This document shows positions 14,050-28,500 of a DNA stretch of 64,000 nucleotides, piece after piece. Each line of letters begins with the position of its first letter. The stretch's first letter is position 1. Made by a program: the position numbers and the translations under genes. The DNA is taken from NCBI RefSeq assembly GCF_001625305.1, contig NW_017802603.1, positions 329,585-393,584 on the forward strand, given 5' to 3'. Source of the stretch: Branchiostoma belcheri. Its lineage: Eukaryota; Chordata; Leptocardii; Amphioxiformes; Branchiostomatidae. Below the pieces are notes generated by a model that searched no databases, was not told the DNA's origin, and was given only the letters and a program-made list of their open reading frames with translations.

Positions 14050-15340
14050 CAGGTGGTCAGAACCCGTAACGAGACGGCAGCCCTTCAGAGACGCCTCGAC
14101 TTTTTCATGTACCATCCGGGGAAAAAAGTCGGCTCTCTGTTCGTTTGTGGAGCCATTCAAGCATGTGGACTTGTGAACAAACCGCCTATGTGGGCACGTC
14201 AGGCCCAATACTCGGGGGTTGGGCCGATGGGTGTTAGTAGGTCCGTGCCGACCAGGCCTGATTAACCGCAGCCATATCCATAGCTGTGATGTCGGTATGA
14301 GCCTACTCTCTCAGCTGTTCGCGTGATAGAGACATTCGCCCACAAATGTTCTTCCCCCGAGTCTGACGCGATAGACGGGTGTCAGTACACAGGGTAGCAA
14401 CAAGTGACGAGATGCAGGGACGGACGGGCCGGCTCGCGGCGGGACGGCACTCCGTCCTCCCGGGCCTCTCCTGACACGGTGTCGTTTCACTTGTCATGTC
14501 GCCTGCTAACAAAACTAATCAGCTGCTATGGAATTTCATACGCAGGCCGCACGGTTGAGATGAGTTTTGCCCAGCCCACAAGTCTTTTTGAACCTCCGTC
14601 GGTATGTGCCTTCCACGCGGGGCCCTCCCCCTCCCCCCGTCTCTTCTTTCAACCCTAGTTTGTATGTGCACGACGGCGTGGGGCGCGCTGAAATCTGCGC
14701 TTTGCCCGAGCCGCTAAGTATGTTGTATTTTGACACGAAGGCAGGCTGTGCTCACTCATAGTAAATCGGAACAGACTGTTCTCTATCCTAGATCTAGTCC
14801 CAGTCCGACCACGCGCAGCTGTTACAAGATACTCCCACCCAGTTTTGAACGTGGTAACTTCTCATACTCATGTTTCCCTAAAAAACAGGGGCATATTAAT
14901 CATTTCTTCATATAAGGAAGCGCGGATACGCGCGAATCTGGAGAGGGAAGGGGAGGGTGAAGAAGCTTGGCCCGAGCTCCGGGGGGTACATATTCTCTCT
15001 GATGTTGTGCTTGTGATGAAACAGCGCCCCAGATGTTTTTACCACGGTCCCGCCACGAGCCCAGGCCGATCGGCTCGCTAATGTGTGCATTCGATACCTC
15101 TTCTCGCGCCTGCCGCCCAGCTTCAGATGGACAAAACTGGGACAAATCCGTCCGCTGGCAAAATCTGAATCCCGCATCCAAAGTGCCCGACAAAAGACTC
15201 ACCATGGGAGTTCCCGACTGAAGTAACTAATTAAACAAGTGTTATACTAAGTACGTGTCAAATGTAACATGAAACTACCGCTTATTTTTGTTTCACCCAA
15301 GTACAGATCTAATTGACAAAACGGAAAGTGTTTATACATA
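14050..15340. other. Non-coding region immediately upstream of the Lbx promoter
   Basis: Relatively GC-rich, especially 14,400-14,700. Several overlapping short open frames occur on both strands without consistent codon usage. No exon was recognised. Confidence 0.55.
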
Positions 15341-15349
15341 CCCATACGT

Positions 15350-15779
15350 CCATACGGTGCCCCGCCTACTGGCGCTAATTAATTTATCTTCCTAATGCCC
15401 TTCTCTGATTGGACTGAATCGCCATTTGATGTTTAATAATCGGATTACCAGCCAATCGTTGCCATCAATGCATAATCGGTCGTCTGCTTCAGTTTGACAG
15501 CTCGTGTATGCTTCCTTATTCTTTTCAACGAGTTCCCCTCCCCCGAGTTAGTTACGAACTACAACTACTTGAGCCGTCATTGTTTGGCCTTACTACAGTG
15601 ACGTCCCCCTGTCTGTGAAAGACTGTAGTTTCCTCTCGCCGTCGTTAGCCACCACCAAGTGGCCTGCAGTCTCAGTCAACCGACTGATAATCTTCGTGAA
15701 AAATTTACGATCGCCAAATATCCCGCTGTACCATCTGGGGACTACCGGACAGAGTAGCGCACGCCTGCGGCACGGTAAC
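15350..15779 (+). promoter_or_regulatory. Lbx: Candidate Lbx promoter and 5' UTR
   Basis: The 430 bp before the Lbx start codon contain two CCAAT-type boxes in opposite orientations (ATTGG at 15408-15412, CCAAT at 15452-15456). A GC-box-like CCCCGCC lies at about 15359, and several TAAT/ATTA homeodomain cores occur (15370-15400, 15430-15450). No TATA box is evident at a sensible distance. The transcription start cannot be placed from sequence alone. The last part is open in frame with Lbx from 15615. Confidence 0.45.
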
Positions 15780-18297
15780 ATGACTTCTGCCGTAAGAAGG
15801 GACCTCTTCCGTCCGATCGAGCAGCTCTCGATGGCTCACCCCCAGCCACCTGCCGCCAGCCCCTCCAAGCCCCTCACCTCCTTCCGTATCGACGACATCC
15901 TCGGCTCCAAGCCTCTTCCTCGGAAGAAAGAAGTTTCCTGCGAGCCCAAACCTGCCACGAGTGTTACGGTAAACGGGGCGAAGAAGAAACATGTGGGGTC
16001 GGCTAGCCCATCGGACTCGTCCTCCCTCCCGGTGTCTATGAACTCTCCGTTGAGTGCCCTGGAGGAGCTGACCAACAAAACTTTCCAGGGACTGGAGTCC
16101 AGCGTCCTTCGGGCAGCAGAAGGTAAGCACGCCGCAGGCACCCGAGCTAACAAGCCGGTAGGGATGCGCGAACAACGAGCCAAGCCACATTCCCCACATG
16201 GCCAACGTGCCTGACAAGGCTAGTCAGAAGCAGAGCTATCGCATACATGTAGGGCCTTGACTTCTCCGCCCGAGGTGGTGCAGGCTAGAGATATGGGTCA
16301 ATCCGCCTGATATGCAACTACAAAACTCTTCATTAGCTGTGAGCATGAGATGACAAGTAAGCTAGGATCTCAAGGTCTCTCAAGTGGTCCCGTTACTAAC
16401 GAAGTGACAACAAAACGTGCGCTTGTGAGTCGAGAAGTACTACAGTAAGAACCTGGAAAAACAACAGGTCGGGGGTAAACTTTGGGTAGAGATTGTCAAT
16501 TGGAAGGAAAACCAGAAATATAGGATAAGCAAATCATCTAAGCTGTTTATTGTTATTTCCTGGTGGTTGTTTGGAATGGGAAATTTAAGATTGACATCGC
16601 GTGTGTCGCGTAGAAAATGGCAAAGTTTTGGGAAGTTGAAAGCACCCTAAAATATAGCGAACTGAATTGGACCAAAGGCAAAACAAAAGAAAATAAAACA
16701 ATAGATTGTATGGTTTCAGCTGCTTGGATGAATGAGTGTCTATGGCTTCCCGTGGTTTGTGGTCTATGAATATTTTGACAATGAGGCGCGTTAAAGGACA
16801 GGGCATTTCTGTAGTTCCCACGCTTATAAAAACACACGGGTAGTTTGGTCCTGGAACATGCGCCATAATTTGTAGGAATTTCGTGCATTGCAACAAATAC
16901 AAAAACTACTCTGTTATAGAGAATCGTCATGACGTTGCATTCAAAACTGTAGCAGTTCTAGGTGGTCAAATAACTGGTCTATCTTTCAACTGTGTCCAGA
17001 ATTTTAGTTCACTGTTCAGCTAACAATGACGGAGAATGCGTTTACGAATAAAATTACTTCCGTATCACGGTCGTTGTTTCTTGATCACCTTGTTGCTATA
17101 AGACGGTAGTTGTTGAACATGAGAAGGTGGATGTTTGGAGAATAGGTTGCGGATTTCCTGATGTCGGAAATGCCTGATGAATTTCTCAGGAACTTCGCCG
17201 TACAGATCTGTCAATCAAATGTTTGTGTCTATCGCTGTTCGTTTCACTATCATGGTGCTCGTCTACAGTGGGTAGGGGAGAGGTCGCTGACAGCACAAAT
17301 AAACCCAAACTTTTCGTGTTCCCTTTCTGCACGTATTATTATTGTTCCTCTTGAAACAAAGCTGTGTCAATGCGTCCGATTCTCCGAAGAGAAGTACTCC
17401 TCCATTTCACGTGTCTGACGTTTTGACAGACGTCTTTAGATAATTCGGCACAGATGTTCTTGATACAACTTTTCGTCACGGAGTCGTCGTCCGCGTATTC
17501 TTGACTGGGCTTGTGAAATATGACAAGTTGTAGTTAGCGTTCTAGTTTCGACATCCTGAGATATATGGCAGTAATATTGCACATTTGGTATGCTCACATT
17601 TTAACCATACAAATGGATGATTTGTTGTCCTCTCTAGTTCACCTTTGAAATTGATCATTTGTTTTTTCTTCTTCCCTATATAGCGGCTACCTCGAATCGT
17701 GACAACATGGGCCTGTTCAGTAACAGACAGCCTCCCAAGAAGCGACGAAAATCTCGCACCGCCTTCACCAACCACCAAATCTACGAGCTGGAGAAGCGCT
17801 TCCTGTACCAAAAGTATCTCTCGCCGGCCGACAGGGACCAGATCGCCCAGAGCCTAGGTTTGACCAACGCACAGGTCATCACATGGTTTCAGAACAGGAG
17901 AGCCAAGCTCAAGAGGGACCTAGACGAACTGAAGGCGGACATGACCGCCGCAAAGTTGCTGAAGAAGAAGGGAATCCCCCCAGATATGGTACTAAGAGAC
18001 GCCAATGGCGACATAATAGTAAATGGGAACCGACAGAACGTAGAAGGAGAGGAGGAAGAAGAAGATGACGAGGACCAGGAAATCGACCTCGAGGTAATAG
18101 ATGACGAGGAGGAAGACTGCAGGATGGAGGGAATAGAAGATGAAGAACACAAGCAGGAGAGAAACAAAGACAGTTCCGTGAACTCTAGTTCTAGTTCGGA
18201 CTCACTTCACGAACAGGCCAAAGACACGTCAGAAACAGCGGCTGCTGCAGCCGAGATCGCTTCACAAGGCAGCCCGTCCGGCCAGGAGGCAAGCTAA
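15780..18297 (+). CDS. Lbx: Ladybird-type homeobox transcription factor Lbx (two exons)
   Basis: Nuclear DNA-binding transcription factor of the NK-like/ladybird homeobox class. The family acts in muscle precursor and neural cell specification (family knowledge). Seen: join(15780..16122, 17684..18297). The donor is AG|GTAAGC and the acceptor TATATAG|CGG. Both are phase 1, giving 318 aa. An eh1-like repressor motif FRIDDIL is at residues 35-41. An Lbx-specific linker ([19 protein letters not shown] and following) is at about 89-114. The homeodomain is at 135-194, with Thr47, Gln50 and Asn51 of the domain in [14 protein letters not shown] strongly acidic tail covers about 220-260. The chosen ATG has A at -3 and starts MTS, as vertebrate Lbx proteins do. 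The frame stays open upstream to 15615, but that part lacks family resemblance and is probably 5' UTR. Intron 16123-17683 falls just before the homeodomain. The family identity is very secure. Confidence 0.97.
16123..17683 (+). other. Lbx: Lbx intron 1 (1,561 bp)
   Basis: The intron begins GTAAGC and ends after a pyrimidine-rich run and TATATAG. It is AT-rich, contains one TACATGTA word (16244-16251), and has only short open frames without codon bias. No nested gene was recognised. Confidence 0.9.
17743..17922 (+). other. Lbx: Homeodomain-coding segment of Lbx
   Basis: These 60 codons encode the homeodomain, beginning RRKSRTAF and ending AKLKRDL. Helix 3 contains [12 protein letters not shown], with Thr at position 47, Gln at 50 and the invariant Asn at 51. 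Thr47 separates this group, together with the related Tlx group, from Ile/Val47 homeodomains. A basic PPKKRRK stretch directly before it could act as a nuclear localisation signal. No intron interrupts the domain. Confidence 0.97.
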
Positions 18298-19530
18298 GTA
18301 GTGCTACCGTTGTCTGTTTTGTACATATGGACTCTATCGTACGTGGTGACAAGAAAAAAGAACGGACGATCGATCTGAACATCTGAGATCAGCCTCTAGC
18401 TCTGTACAGTTTGTATACAGGAAAGAAGATATAGCTAGTTGCCCCGTCACGATCTGTCTTGATCATTATTGTTGCAGACATGGGGGAAATGTCAGACGCT
18501 CGCTGCTTCTCTGGTCATCTCTTACGAGGTGGTCTTGACCATACTTCCCCCCTAACATGTACACACCCCGGGACGCCCTCTCGATTTAAACAACCAACGG
18601 CTTACCCAGGCCCGATTTTCCACTTTTGGGGGCCTGTCTGTCGATTTTCTGCTCCCTTTGAAAATACCCTAGTCACCATGTGGTTGACGTGTCGTTTGGT
18701 AGGGGAGGGGAACTCGGCTCAGACCTCCTGGTCTACAATACTAAAGCTTAGGTTTTCAATATTGTTTCTATTGTCTTCCATTTGGCGGATAAGTGGATCA
18801 TAATCATGCAAAATGCCGTTGCATAAAATTTCCCCTTCCTCCTGCCCCACGCTACAACCATCGCAAGAGATGAGCAGAGGAAATGATGATCAGAACGTGT
18901 TGAAATCCCCTAATTATTACCTTTGCTTATGTTCCACGTTACCAGATTACTGGGATTTGTTCGGTGTTACAAAAGGATTAGAATTTTCCGCATTTCTTAC
19001 GCGTTCACCCCCTCGACTTAACGCACTAACTTGCCATCTGTTCCAAACTGGGATCACGCTGAGATTTGGTCGCTTTTAATTCATTGCTACTTTTAGCTTT
19101 CCTATGATCTGCACTGCAGATCCCGATACCAACAGAAGAGAGAGTATTAGCCCGGTGTGTGTATTGTGTAGCCGTGTTTTCATTACGGGCGTTTATTTCT
19201 GTACACATTGTCTATTGGATTAACAAACAGAGCTAGCCTTTATTTTTGGAAATCCGCTAAGCTGATATAGGACGTTTGTTCAGCCAATTTAGGGGAGGAG
19301 GGGAACACGCTACGCTCGCCAACACCACAGGATATTTATTTGTCTAAGACTTAGCAAATCGTCTCCGTCTGACAGAGTATTTGAACTATTCAGGGACACA
19401 GCAGTAACTTGCAGACCTGCCTTCTGCGACAAAACGAGAAATACCGTGTTCTACATTACTGCACTGTAACAGTATGTGTACTACAACTCGTGTTGGTGTC
19501 GAATTAAAATCTCTGTTGTTGAATTTTGTA
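18298..19530 (+). other. Lbx: Probable Lbx 3' UTR with ATTAAA poly(A) signal
   Basis: Non-coding sequence follows the Lbx stop codon. A variant polyadenylation signal ATTAAA at 19503-19508 is followed by a GT-rich stretch (19515-19560), a plausible cleavage context. No canonical AATAAA was seen between the stop codon and this point. The extent of the UTR is inferred. Confidence 0.35.
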
Positions 19531-22500
19531 AACCACGGCTTTGTTTTGCATTGTTTTTGTTCTCCTCACTTTAGAGAGATAAAAGGGCTCGTGAACGATT
19601 GAACAAATAAGGGTATAATTTTGGTTTTTCAATTATGGTTATATTTTCTTTGTTTGCTTGGGAAAACGGATGATTGTGTGAAGCCACCGTTACTAATAAC
19701 GGTGCTGTGTGGCGAGTTATACAAGTCGGGGGCCTGCGAGCTCTGATAATTAAAGACCGGAGAATGTCTCGTGGCGACAAGTCTCCAATCGCTTCATAGT
19801 AAATATACGGGTGGACTTTCATGGGAAACTGTGCATCAGACAGACAGGGGAACATCAGGGGACAATAGGGTAGAGTCTCTGGGATCAGACGAGGTTTGGA
19901 TCGCATATGGAACGAGAAGAGGCCCCGGTAACAAGCGTTTGTTGTTACTGGGTTTCCTCCATTGTCAAGTCGCTGGCCCTGTCAGACAGGGAGGATGTCA
20001 GGTGGCCAGGGTTAGCCAGCCTCGCCGCCTCACATTCTACTGAATAAACCCATCCCATGGCAGGGAAGGATGGGAAAATCAGCACAGACGTGACATATTC
20101 GCGAGCAATTAGAATAATTCATAAAAGAAAAACTGTGTGTGCTTTAACATTTAGTATGAAGCAGACACGAATTCACAAAGACTTAGTGCATATTTCTCCT
20201 GATTGTGGATATGCGGGAATGTGGCATTATTACACAATTGAAATGGTGAACTGCACCATAAAAGAACATCCAGATGGCTGCGGAGATTTCAATTAGAATC
20301 AGAAGCGAAACAGATTTAATCCTGTTTGGACAATCGGCTTTTGAGTGATGATCCGTCCAGGAGAGCCCGTTGCGAATCTGCCGCAAATGAGGAAACAAAG
20401 CATCGCCACCCTGCCTTAATTTCCCCAATCTGGAAACGATGAATAATCATTGGATCTAATGGCCTTAATTATGCCAAACAACGGACTCTAAATCACCCGG
20501 CTAATGCCAATAATACATCTGATAACGAGGAATTTTCCTGGCTGTAGGGCTTCCCGTTTATTAAGTTTTTTTACTGCCCAGTGAAGTGATTGCTTTTGTG
20601 CGAAAAGTGCTGATTACAAAGTGAGTGGCGGTAATCGCGATGGAGGGCACTTGTTCAATCTATGAAGTATAATTTCATTAAAGCACAATAACGCTTGATT
20701 GTAGACCACTCAAAATTGTTTGTTCTATAAAAGAAATGGGTGTCTTCCGCGCAAATGGATAAGTGCCCCCATGAGTTAATCATATTATCGCGGTATTGGG
20801 CAGACTGCAGCCCACACCAGATACCTGATTGCACGCATTTACGACGAAAGAAAAAAATAGTAGCTTGCTGAGAAAAATGTAGGAAACCACGAAACAAAAC
20901 AAAAACATTTTCCCACTCAGCTTATCGAAGAATACCGTCCTTTGTGGTGAGTAGTTTCGCCAATAGTTGTGCATTTACCGAGTTAGTTCGTGACGAAGAA
21001 GCGACCTGGCGCCATGTTCAGCCGCCATATGGTTTATGAGTTTTTGCTAATCGAAAGCAACGTTGTTCAGAGGAAGTCAGCACATCTTTCACTGGGTCAG
21101 ATAGAGATAGGCACCGTGATAAGGGAAATTATATTAGCTGGCACCGTGGTGGGCACTTTGGCTCGCTTTGGTTTGGACACTGCAGGACAAATGTGCATTA
21201 GCAAGATCTTGTTTGGAAAGGGCCAGCAATTAGTTTGATCGTGTGTAGTAGCCATCCCAAATATAGTCGGACATCCCCAGAGCTGACCGATCGTTTCAAT
21301 CAAAATGCAAATGACCATGCCATTGTACACACCCTTAAAAAGAGCAGCAGACATTCCCAGAAATGCACATTTCACGTCTAAATGGAGGTATTGTGGTGTG
21401 CTCAACATCCTACCAGGGTATTAGAGAAGGCTGGCGAGAGCTTTTATGTGTTCTCTATTTCGGAATAGAACCCGCTTGTGTCATGGTATAGGTTGAGAGC
21501 GGTCAACTGCGTGCGCCTAGCTATGCATTGTGTACCGTACTAATGACCACATGGCCAGCGGATGGACACTGATACCTCCTCTTTAAAATATGATTTGCAG
21601 CTGACGTGTCATTTTTCAGGGCGGCTGTCAGGTAGGACTGTCCCTGGGTGCGCGTCTCTCACCCGTCATCGGGTAACCCATGCTGGCGAAAAAGGTGCCG
21701 AAAATATGACTGACAGCTTGAGCAGGCGGCCCGACTTTGTGTCCTGCAGTAACGAGGTTATCACGGGGCGACTCCAGGGTCAATGGGCGCGCTCTCCCTT
21801 CTTTTGATTCATCGCTATTTTCGGTAAAGTTCTAAAGGCGGACAGATTTGGAAACTGCACATTAGAATGCGGTGTTTTGAAGACGAGCAGTCGGCCCCCT
21901 GTTAACTCGACTCCGGCTGAATGCAGCCGCTTGACGCCCTGCCTTCATGTCAAACCGAACAAGTCACGTTGAAATAATTTGCGAGAGATGGTTTCGAATC
22001 GCGTCCCCACGTCTGCCGTCCATGCATTGTGCCGCTGGCCGGCCACACAGCACGGCCCCGTGCCCCCGTACTCAACTCCCCCACCCTTTTAAGCCTCGGC
22101 GCCGAATATTATCTCTGCGAAGTCGAGTGGAAGCATGTGCGTCTTCGGCGGCGAAAACAACTCCCTTTGCCCGAGCGACAGCATGTGTGCGGTGATTTAT
22201 GTTGCAGTGTGCTTCCCGGCAACTATATTTACACCAGATTACATTTTGTCACGGTTCATTGTACTGATGATATTTGTGCCAAGAGAAGGGTAGAAAGTTC
22301 ATCCCGGGGTTTGTAGTTAATTGCTGTCAACAGATGGTCAGGATGTGTCCCCCACTCAGCTGACGAGCACTCTGACAATCCACCAGCCGTCGGTCCTGTT
22401 AACAATCTATCTTTACCTATAACATTACCACGTCTTCAAGCCATTAAAACGAAGGGACTGTGACCGTTATAACCACACAACGATGTCTGTGCGATACCAG

Positions 22501-25500
22501 AATGGGGAGGAAGCATCCGAGGCACGCTGGACGATTTTTGAAGTGTTTTTGCAACTAGTCGTCAGCTCGCGTAGCTGGCATAGCGACTCGTCCAAATGAG
22601 TTTGGAAAGAAAATAATCTCGCGAAATGGAGGAATGGTTTTGTTCGGGGATGATAAACGGAAACCAGCTGCCGAGACTGGTGAGGACAAGAGAAGACGTG
22701 TTGAGTTGAAAAGTCAAGCGAAGAGATCCCTGTTCTTTTTTATAGCATTTTGGCACCAAGTATTTGGCAATCTTAAATTGTCCTGGGCCAGAAACGCCTC
22801 TATAAAATCCGATCGACCTGAGCATCCTTATTTGCACCAGGTTTATTTTGATATCAAAACAACAACAACAACAACAATCAAATATATCTAGAACTGATGG
22901 AGCCATTTTGTATGAAAACTACGTAGGCACATGTAGTAAGGCACATCTTATCCTTCCATATTTTGAAATTTTGAAATGAAAAAAAAAAACCTATCCATAT
23001 CGTATTCTAGTTATGGGTATTTAGCGGCAATAACGCTCCCTGTCCTATGGTAGTTTTGGGTGTATGAGAAGTTCCAATAATGTTCGCTGTCATTCAACGA
23101 TACTCCCGTATTCGTCTTTACTAAACATATATCTGTCCCATCCACGCGGCTGCTATAAACGTTGTGTAAGTATAACATTTGGACTGTTAATAGTAGTGCT
23201 GAGTTACAAGGGGCGTTGAAATGTATTGCCAGCAAATAGAGTGTTCAAAATAACTTCATTTCGCCTTCGATGGCAACTTCAGTCCAAGTCGTCCAAGTCG
23301 TAAAGTATGATTTGTCAAGTGTGCAGTCTCCGAGCCCCCAGGGAAATAAAGAAACCGCATGGCAAACGTCCAACATTTGAAATGTCAATTCTGCAAAACA
23401 CAATAACTTTAGGAACACGCGACCGTAAATACTCAACAAGTAAACGTCGCGAAGAACGCTCTAAAACGTCACGTACTGAAGTATTTCTAGTTTTATTACT
23501 TTGTGCGGAGCACGTAGATGATTCCTTTATGGGGCACGGCACTACTTTTGCTTTGGAAACGCTGCGTTCAACCCTACATGTGATATCACATAAAGTTCAA
23601 TACACTTGCAAAAGCTGAATATAGCTGAAAGAGGTCACTATATTTTCAACTTCAAAACGCTCAAAAGGCTTACTGTAGAGCATGTAGTCCCGATCAAAGA
23701 ACAGTCGGATGTGTGACTATGGAGCCAGAGATTTTACGACGGAGTTAGATATGACATTGGAGAGTGTACATACAGCAGTGGTACTGTATATAGGGCGGAC
23801 TACCATATTTGTATTTTTCCCGTCAGCAATCCTCCCGAGGGTTGGGAAAACCGCAGGAGAGGAAGGAAGTCGTTGGATTGTCGATATGTAACAATTATCT
23901 GTCATTTCTGGGGAAGCAATCACTCCGTATGGGTTGCCATGGTGATTTGTTCCTCAGGGTTATCGCGGTCAAGGGGGACGTCGGTCATTATTAACGGCTC
24001 GTCTATGGGGGGGGGGCAAACACACCAATATGTTCCTATTGTATATACTTACCAATTATGAAAACATATTGGTGTAGAAACAACCATACGTACACAAGGA
24101 AAACTACTTTAGGGTCGTATATTGAAGGCAGAAGTAGCTATATTCCCTATGTGGGAAATCACGATAGAAAATCGTTGTGAACAAAGGGGTTCAATCCTAT
24201 GATCTCCTATGTGTCCTGTCTTCGTGACGGAAAGCTTTGATTTGATCCTCAGTTCACATACTTGTGCAAGATTCTGAACACTCAGGTTTCTTATCCAACG
24301 TGTACATACATAGAAACACGTGATTTTACCCCCGAAGATACCTGGCAGCGTATTCAATTGCCGCTTCTTCAGTGTTTACCGACCAATTTGTGCGACTCCC
24401 AACACAGACGTCGCGCGGGATGCTACAACTTATCGTCTGCGTTTCCATGGCAACCGTCCGCAGATGCCCTCCCGGCAAGGCGCATGGCGCTAGTTAGCGC
24501 GGGAGAAGCGCCGTTCTCCGGCAGTGTGTGTGATCATGCATCAAAATTCAATCTGCTCCGTTTTTCCCGACACCCAGGAGAACATCTGTCTCCTGTAAAC
24601 AAAAGGACTGACTCACAACTTGACAGTTGGAACCGCCGACTTCACCAGATCAATTGTGGGAAAATCAGCCGGCAATTCCGCTTTCGCTAATTATGTTAAA
24701 TAGCAACCAAAAAGACTAATTATCCCGGGAAAAGTCATATATCAGCACTGATAACGAACAATGAAATATGAAGAAAACAAATGATGCTTTTTGTGCAGTG
24801 CTAGACTCGCTATATTAGTTTGAGAGTGCTTCACTTCGCAATGTTTTTTATCAGCATCAGCCAAAAATGCAATACAATTATTACAGGTGGAAAAATGTAA
24901 CATTACATGACCTAAATTTATCACAGAAGTATAGCAGAAAAATTCGATCAGCTTCGTCAGTCTGCTTTTCCTTGTTTTAGGCTTACCTACCCCTCAATTC
25001 TGTTTCTAGTTGAAGGAAATATATGCAGTACCAAAAATAATGAACCCAAATTCTGCCTCCCTTCTTGGCGTATTTACCGTGGGAAGGTCATTGCCGCAGA
25101 CCGTCGCTAAGTAGTCATTAGCCGGGTGCCAAAAAGGGGGACGAACAGATAAATTCCTGCGGTAATCAGGCGAGCGGTTAATGAGAAGGACGTCCATGCA
25201 AAACAAAGGGTTCGTCTGCGCGTGCAGACTAGACGATCCGGCGGGGTCGGGGCTTGTTAACGGGCGGACGTTTCCCAGACAGATTCGCACAAGGAAGGGG
25301 TAAATCACCCGGCTGGCGTGATCACCGGACCAGGGGATGTAACCATGCGCCAGTCAAGTGTGTTGATGGTAGCGTGAGGAGAAATATCTCTGGTACAGAG
25401 GTGTATCCTTTTAAAAACGAAATTGCTTCCCACAAATAAATGGCGTCATATATATACGAAACGTTTGAATGTTTAGATAATAAGTACTTAATTACATGTT

Positions 25501-28500
25501 AACATTCGAAGGTTGTATCTTTTAAAGTAAGCACTTAGTGCGATTCTTGGCTGAAATGTGAAGATGAAAAGTAGAGTACAAAGACACCCTTAATTTCTTG
25601 TTAACAAAAACATTGGCCTTTTAGAAACATTGTTATTTTGGTATATGAATGCTAAATAGTATTTGTTTACAAGTAACGTAGGTCAGCAGCTAACAAATAG
25701 GGTTGTGTGATCCGTGATCCACTCTGGTAAAGATGTTTATAACAATTCAGACTTAATCGTCACTTACTAACAAAACATTGCGCAAAGTAACCCTTGGTCA
25801 TTAAACTATATGTAGCCAGCAATTACACAATCATGTTAAAGGCTTAAGTGACTGCCAAAACAGCGAAATCACAAAAAAACGCCGCCGTAAAAAAGAGAAG
25901 GTGGGCTACATGCGTAACATCGCTTATAGGTGATATCTAACAGTGCGCCCATATAATGCGGTGTATTTCACTGTAATACCAACGAAAATATACTCAGGTA
26001 AACACAATATGCCTTCATTACTTGTAGATTGACTGTATCAACGAAGCCTTTTGTAGGGGAAAAATTTCAGCATGAGTTGTTTGAAATCCGGAGCATCCTT
26101 CCGGCAGTGACACCGTGATGGCAGGCATGTTCAGCACCAGGGACAGCACCGCGGGCCGGCGGCTGACGGCGCCCTTCTCACCGCCCGTCTGTTCCACAAC
26201 TCCCGCAACCCCGCGCCATTTCCCCACGGTGTTATCTCTTTTATTACAGCCACTTTATATAATACCCCCTATCAGCACCAGGAAATGTAAACAAAGGAAA
26301 CACTGTGCACTTCATTGTATTGTGATCAGTGTGGGAAACAGACGCGGTGTATCTCCCCAAGCGGTAATAGATGATAACACATTGTCTGGTCCGCAAGCAA
26401 CGAATAGCAGTGATTTTAGCCTAAATGAGGCTGATAAAAGCTATCTGTATTGAAAATAACAGCAATAACTACAGAAAATAGCCATGTCGGTTTTGGCGAT
26501 ATGAAATATGGCAGATATATTATGATATTTATGTAATGTTTCTGGGCAAACAAAATCATGACATGAACACGTAGAATTGAACCGACATACGGGCCGTACG
26601 AACACAGACTGGTGAAGATCCTTTGTTTTCATCAAATCAATGCTTAAGCCTCTCCTAGTCTACTACTTTGGCATGGTATAACTCAATGTTATATTCTTAC
26701 GGTGTTTGTTGTACTCCATGGATATTGTTGCAGGTACGTCTGTCGTATTGTTACTAGTATGTTTCATATCCGGAGAAAATCCACTTCATTTTGTCTCCCG
26801 GTTATTTTTGCATAGACGGTAAGGAAACAGACACTCAGCAGTCGTTATTTGAAATAAAAATGTTATTATGATATATTTCTATACGTCCTTTTCGTCTGAG
26901 GCGGTCTAAATTAAAAAAAAAATATATATCACAAAATATTTCAAATTATTCACGCCATGATGACACTGCAATGCTGCAATGCAAAACATTGGATCTGTCA
27001 ATTGTAGTAGTGTGTAGAGTGTTTCAATTGGTACAAACATTTTACACAATACAGTGTATAAACCAATTATGAGTGGAGAAACCTCGGAAGAGTGGAAAAG
27101 CGGATAGACAGAATTAGAGACGATGGTACTATGCTGGTGCTGTTATTACTGTAGTTAATTCCTGGTGAGGTCGGAGGTTGGGGAACACTTCGACCCCTCC
27201 TGTTCTCCGTGCATCCATCTTAACCGTACTTTCAAGTCACCTTTTGACACGCACGACTTTCCCATGGCGAGCTCTGATTGTGTTTTAGCGACGCATTGTT
27301 CCAATTTGGAAACACGACTTCGGGTTCAAACGCCCGGATTCTTTTTGACGTCAGGAGGCATTTCTGTAATCCGCCAGTGCCTGGCAACTATTTCAAACGA
27401 ATCCGTGAAGATAGTACAAAATGTGTAGGGTAGATTGTACTGTTTTTCTGTAGGCGTTTATCCGGATTGGTTAGAGGAACATTTTGAACTGTATTGTTAC
27501 GATATAACCGTTATTTTGATAAAATGGCGATTTTCTAAAATGGAGAGTGTCACGTTTAGCATAAACATCGTGATATCATGTATCGAAGACTCACCACAAC
27601 AAAGGTCTGAAATATGGAAGGATGTCTGAAATGTGACGGACTTGTGGTTTGGTGTCAGTGTATGCCCGGATCGAACGTGACAAGAAACTGTACACCAGTG
27701 AAGTCAACGGTCCGCCAAGGACCAACATATGCGAGAGTATCTAAATGTAAATGTGAAATGTAAAAACTACACAAGAGCAATTGACTCCACTGACCGAGCA
27801 TTAGAAGTGTGAAACGAATATTGAAGTTGTTGATTGTTGAGACTACATGTATTTTGTTGCATATGTGTGAAATCTTGTTTATGGTATTATGTCCTAGAAT
27901 ATTTCAGATACAAGGAAACAGAAAACATTTGGAATCGCACATCGGCCCTGCCGCTATTTTAGAAGAAACCAGTGGGTAAGTATACTTATACTTTCTATGG
28001 GTCTATATCAGAAAAAAAACGAAGGCAGCTGAGAATAAATTTGGTGATTTTGCTTTTTTCTCGCTTACTTTCTAAACCCTTGTGATTTTGCTGTTCATAA
28101 TGTGCTAAATTTCGACGGCTATTTTTGCTGCTGCATATATTATTCTTTATCGTTGTACGATTGACACTGATTTTTTTCGCAACGAATGTCAATTCCTTGA
28201 CAAAGCAAATAGTTTCATAAACACAACTATAAATGCCAAAATAGAAGCAGCTCAAACTGTGGCGTTGTTGTAAGCATCTAAAACAGGAGAATTCTAGACG
28301 TGCGTTTTAAGAAGCGACATTACCGTGTCGCCATAGACCTAAAATTCTTCACAATTTCAAAGACACAGTGTCGCCATTTTCCCTGTCAAATTTCTCTCTA
28401 AAGTTGACTAGGTTTGTTGACTTAAAATACAGCAGTGCTGTTTATTGTGGTTTGATTCTTGCGGATATTACAGATGTGGAAAACGATGGTAACGGTCGTG

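Noticed and set aside
15615..15779. In-frame N-terminal extension of Lbx from an upstream ATG
   Set aside because: The extension has no resemblance to Lbx N-termini, while the ATG at 15780 has a good context and begins MTS as in vertebrate Lbx.
15705..16217. 170-codon open frame on the minus strand
   Set aside because: It is the shadow of Lbx exon 1, caused by the GC-rich codon usage of the + strand.
27310..27350. tRNA T-arm-like sequence (CGGGTTCAAACGCCCG)
   Set aside because: No acceptor stem, D-arm or anticodon arm could be placed around it.
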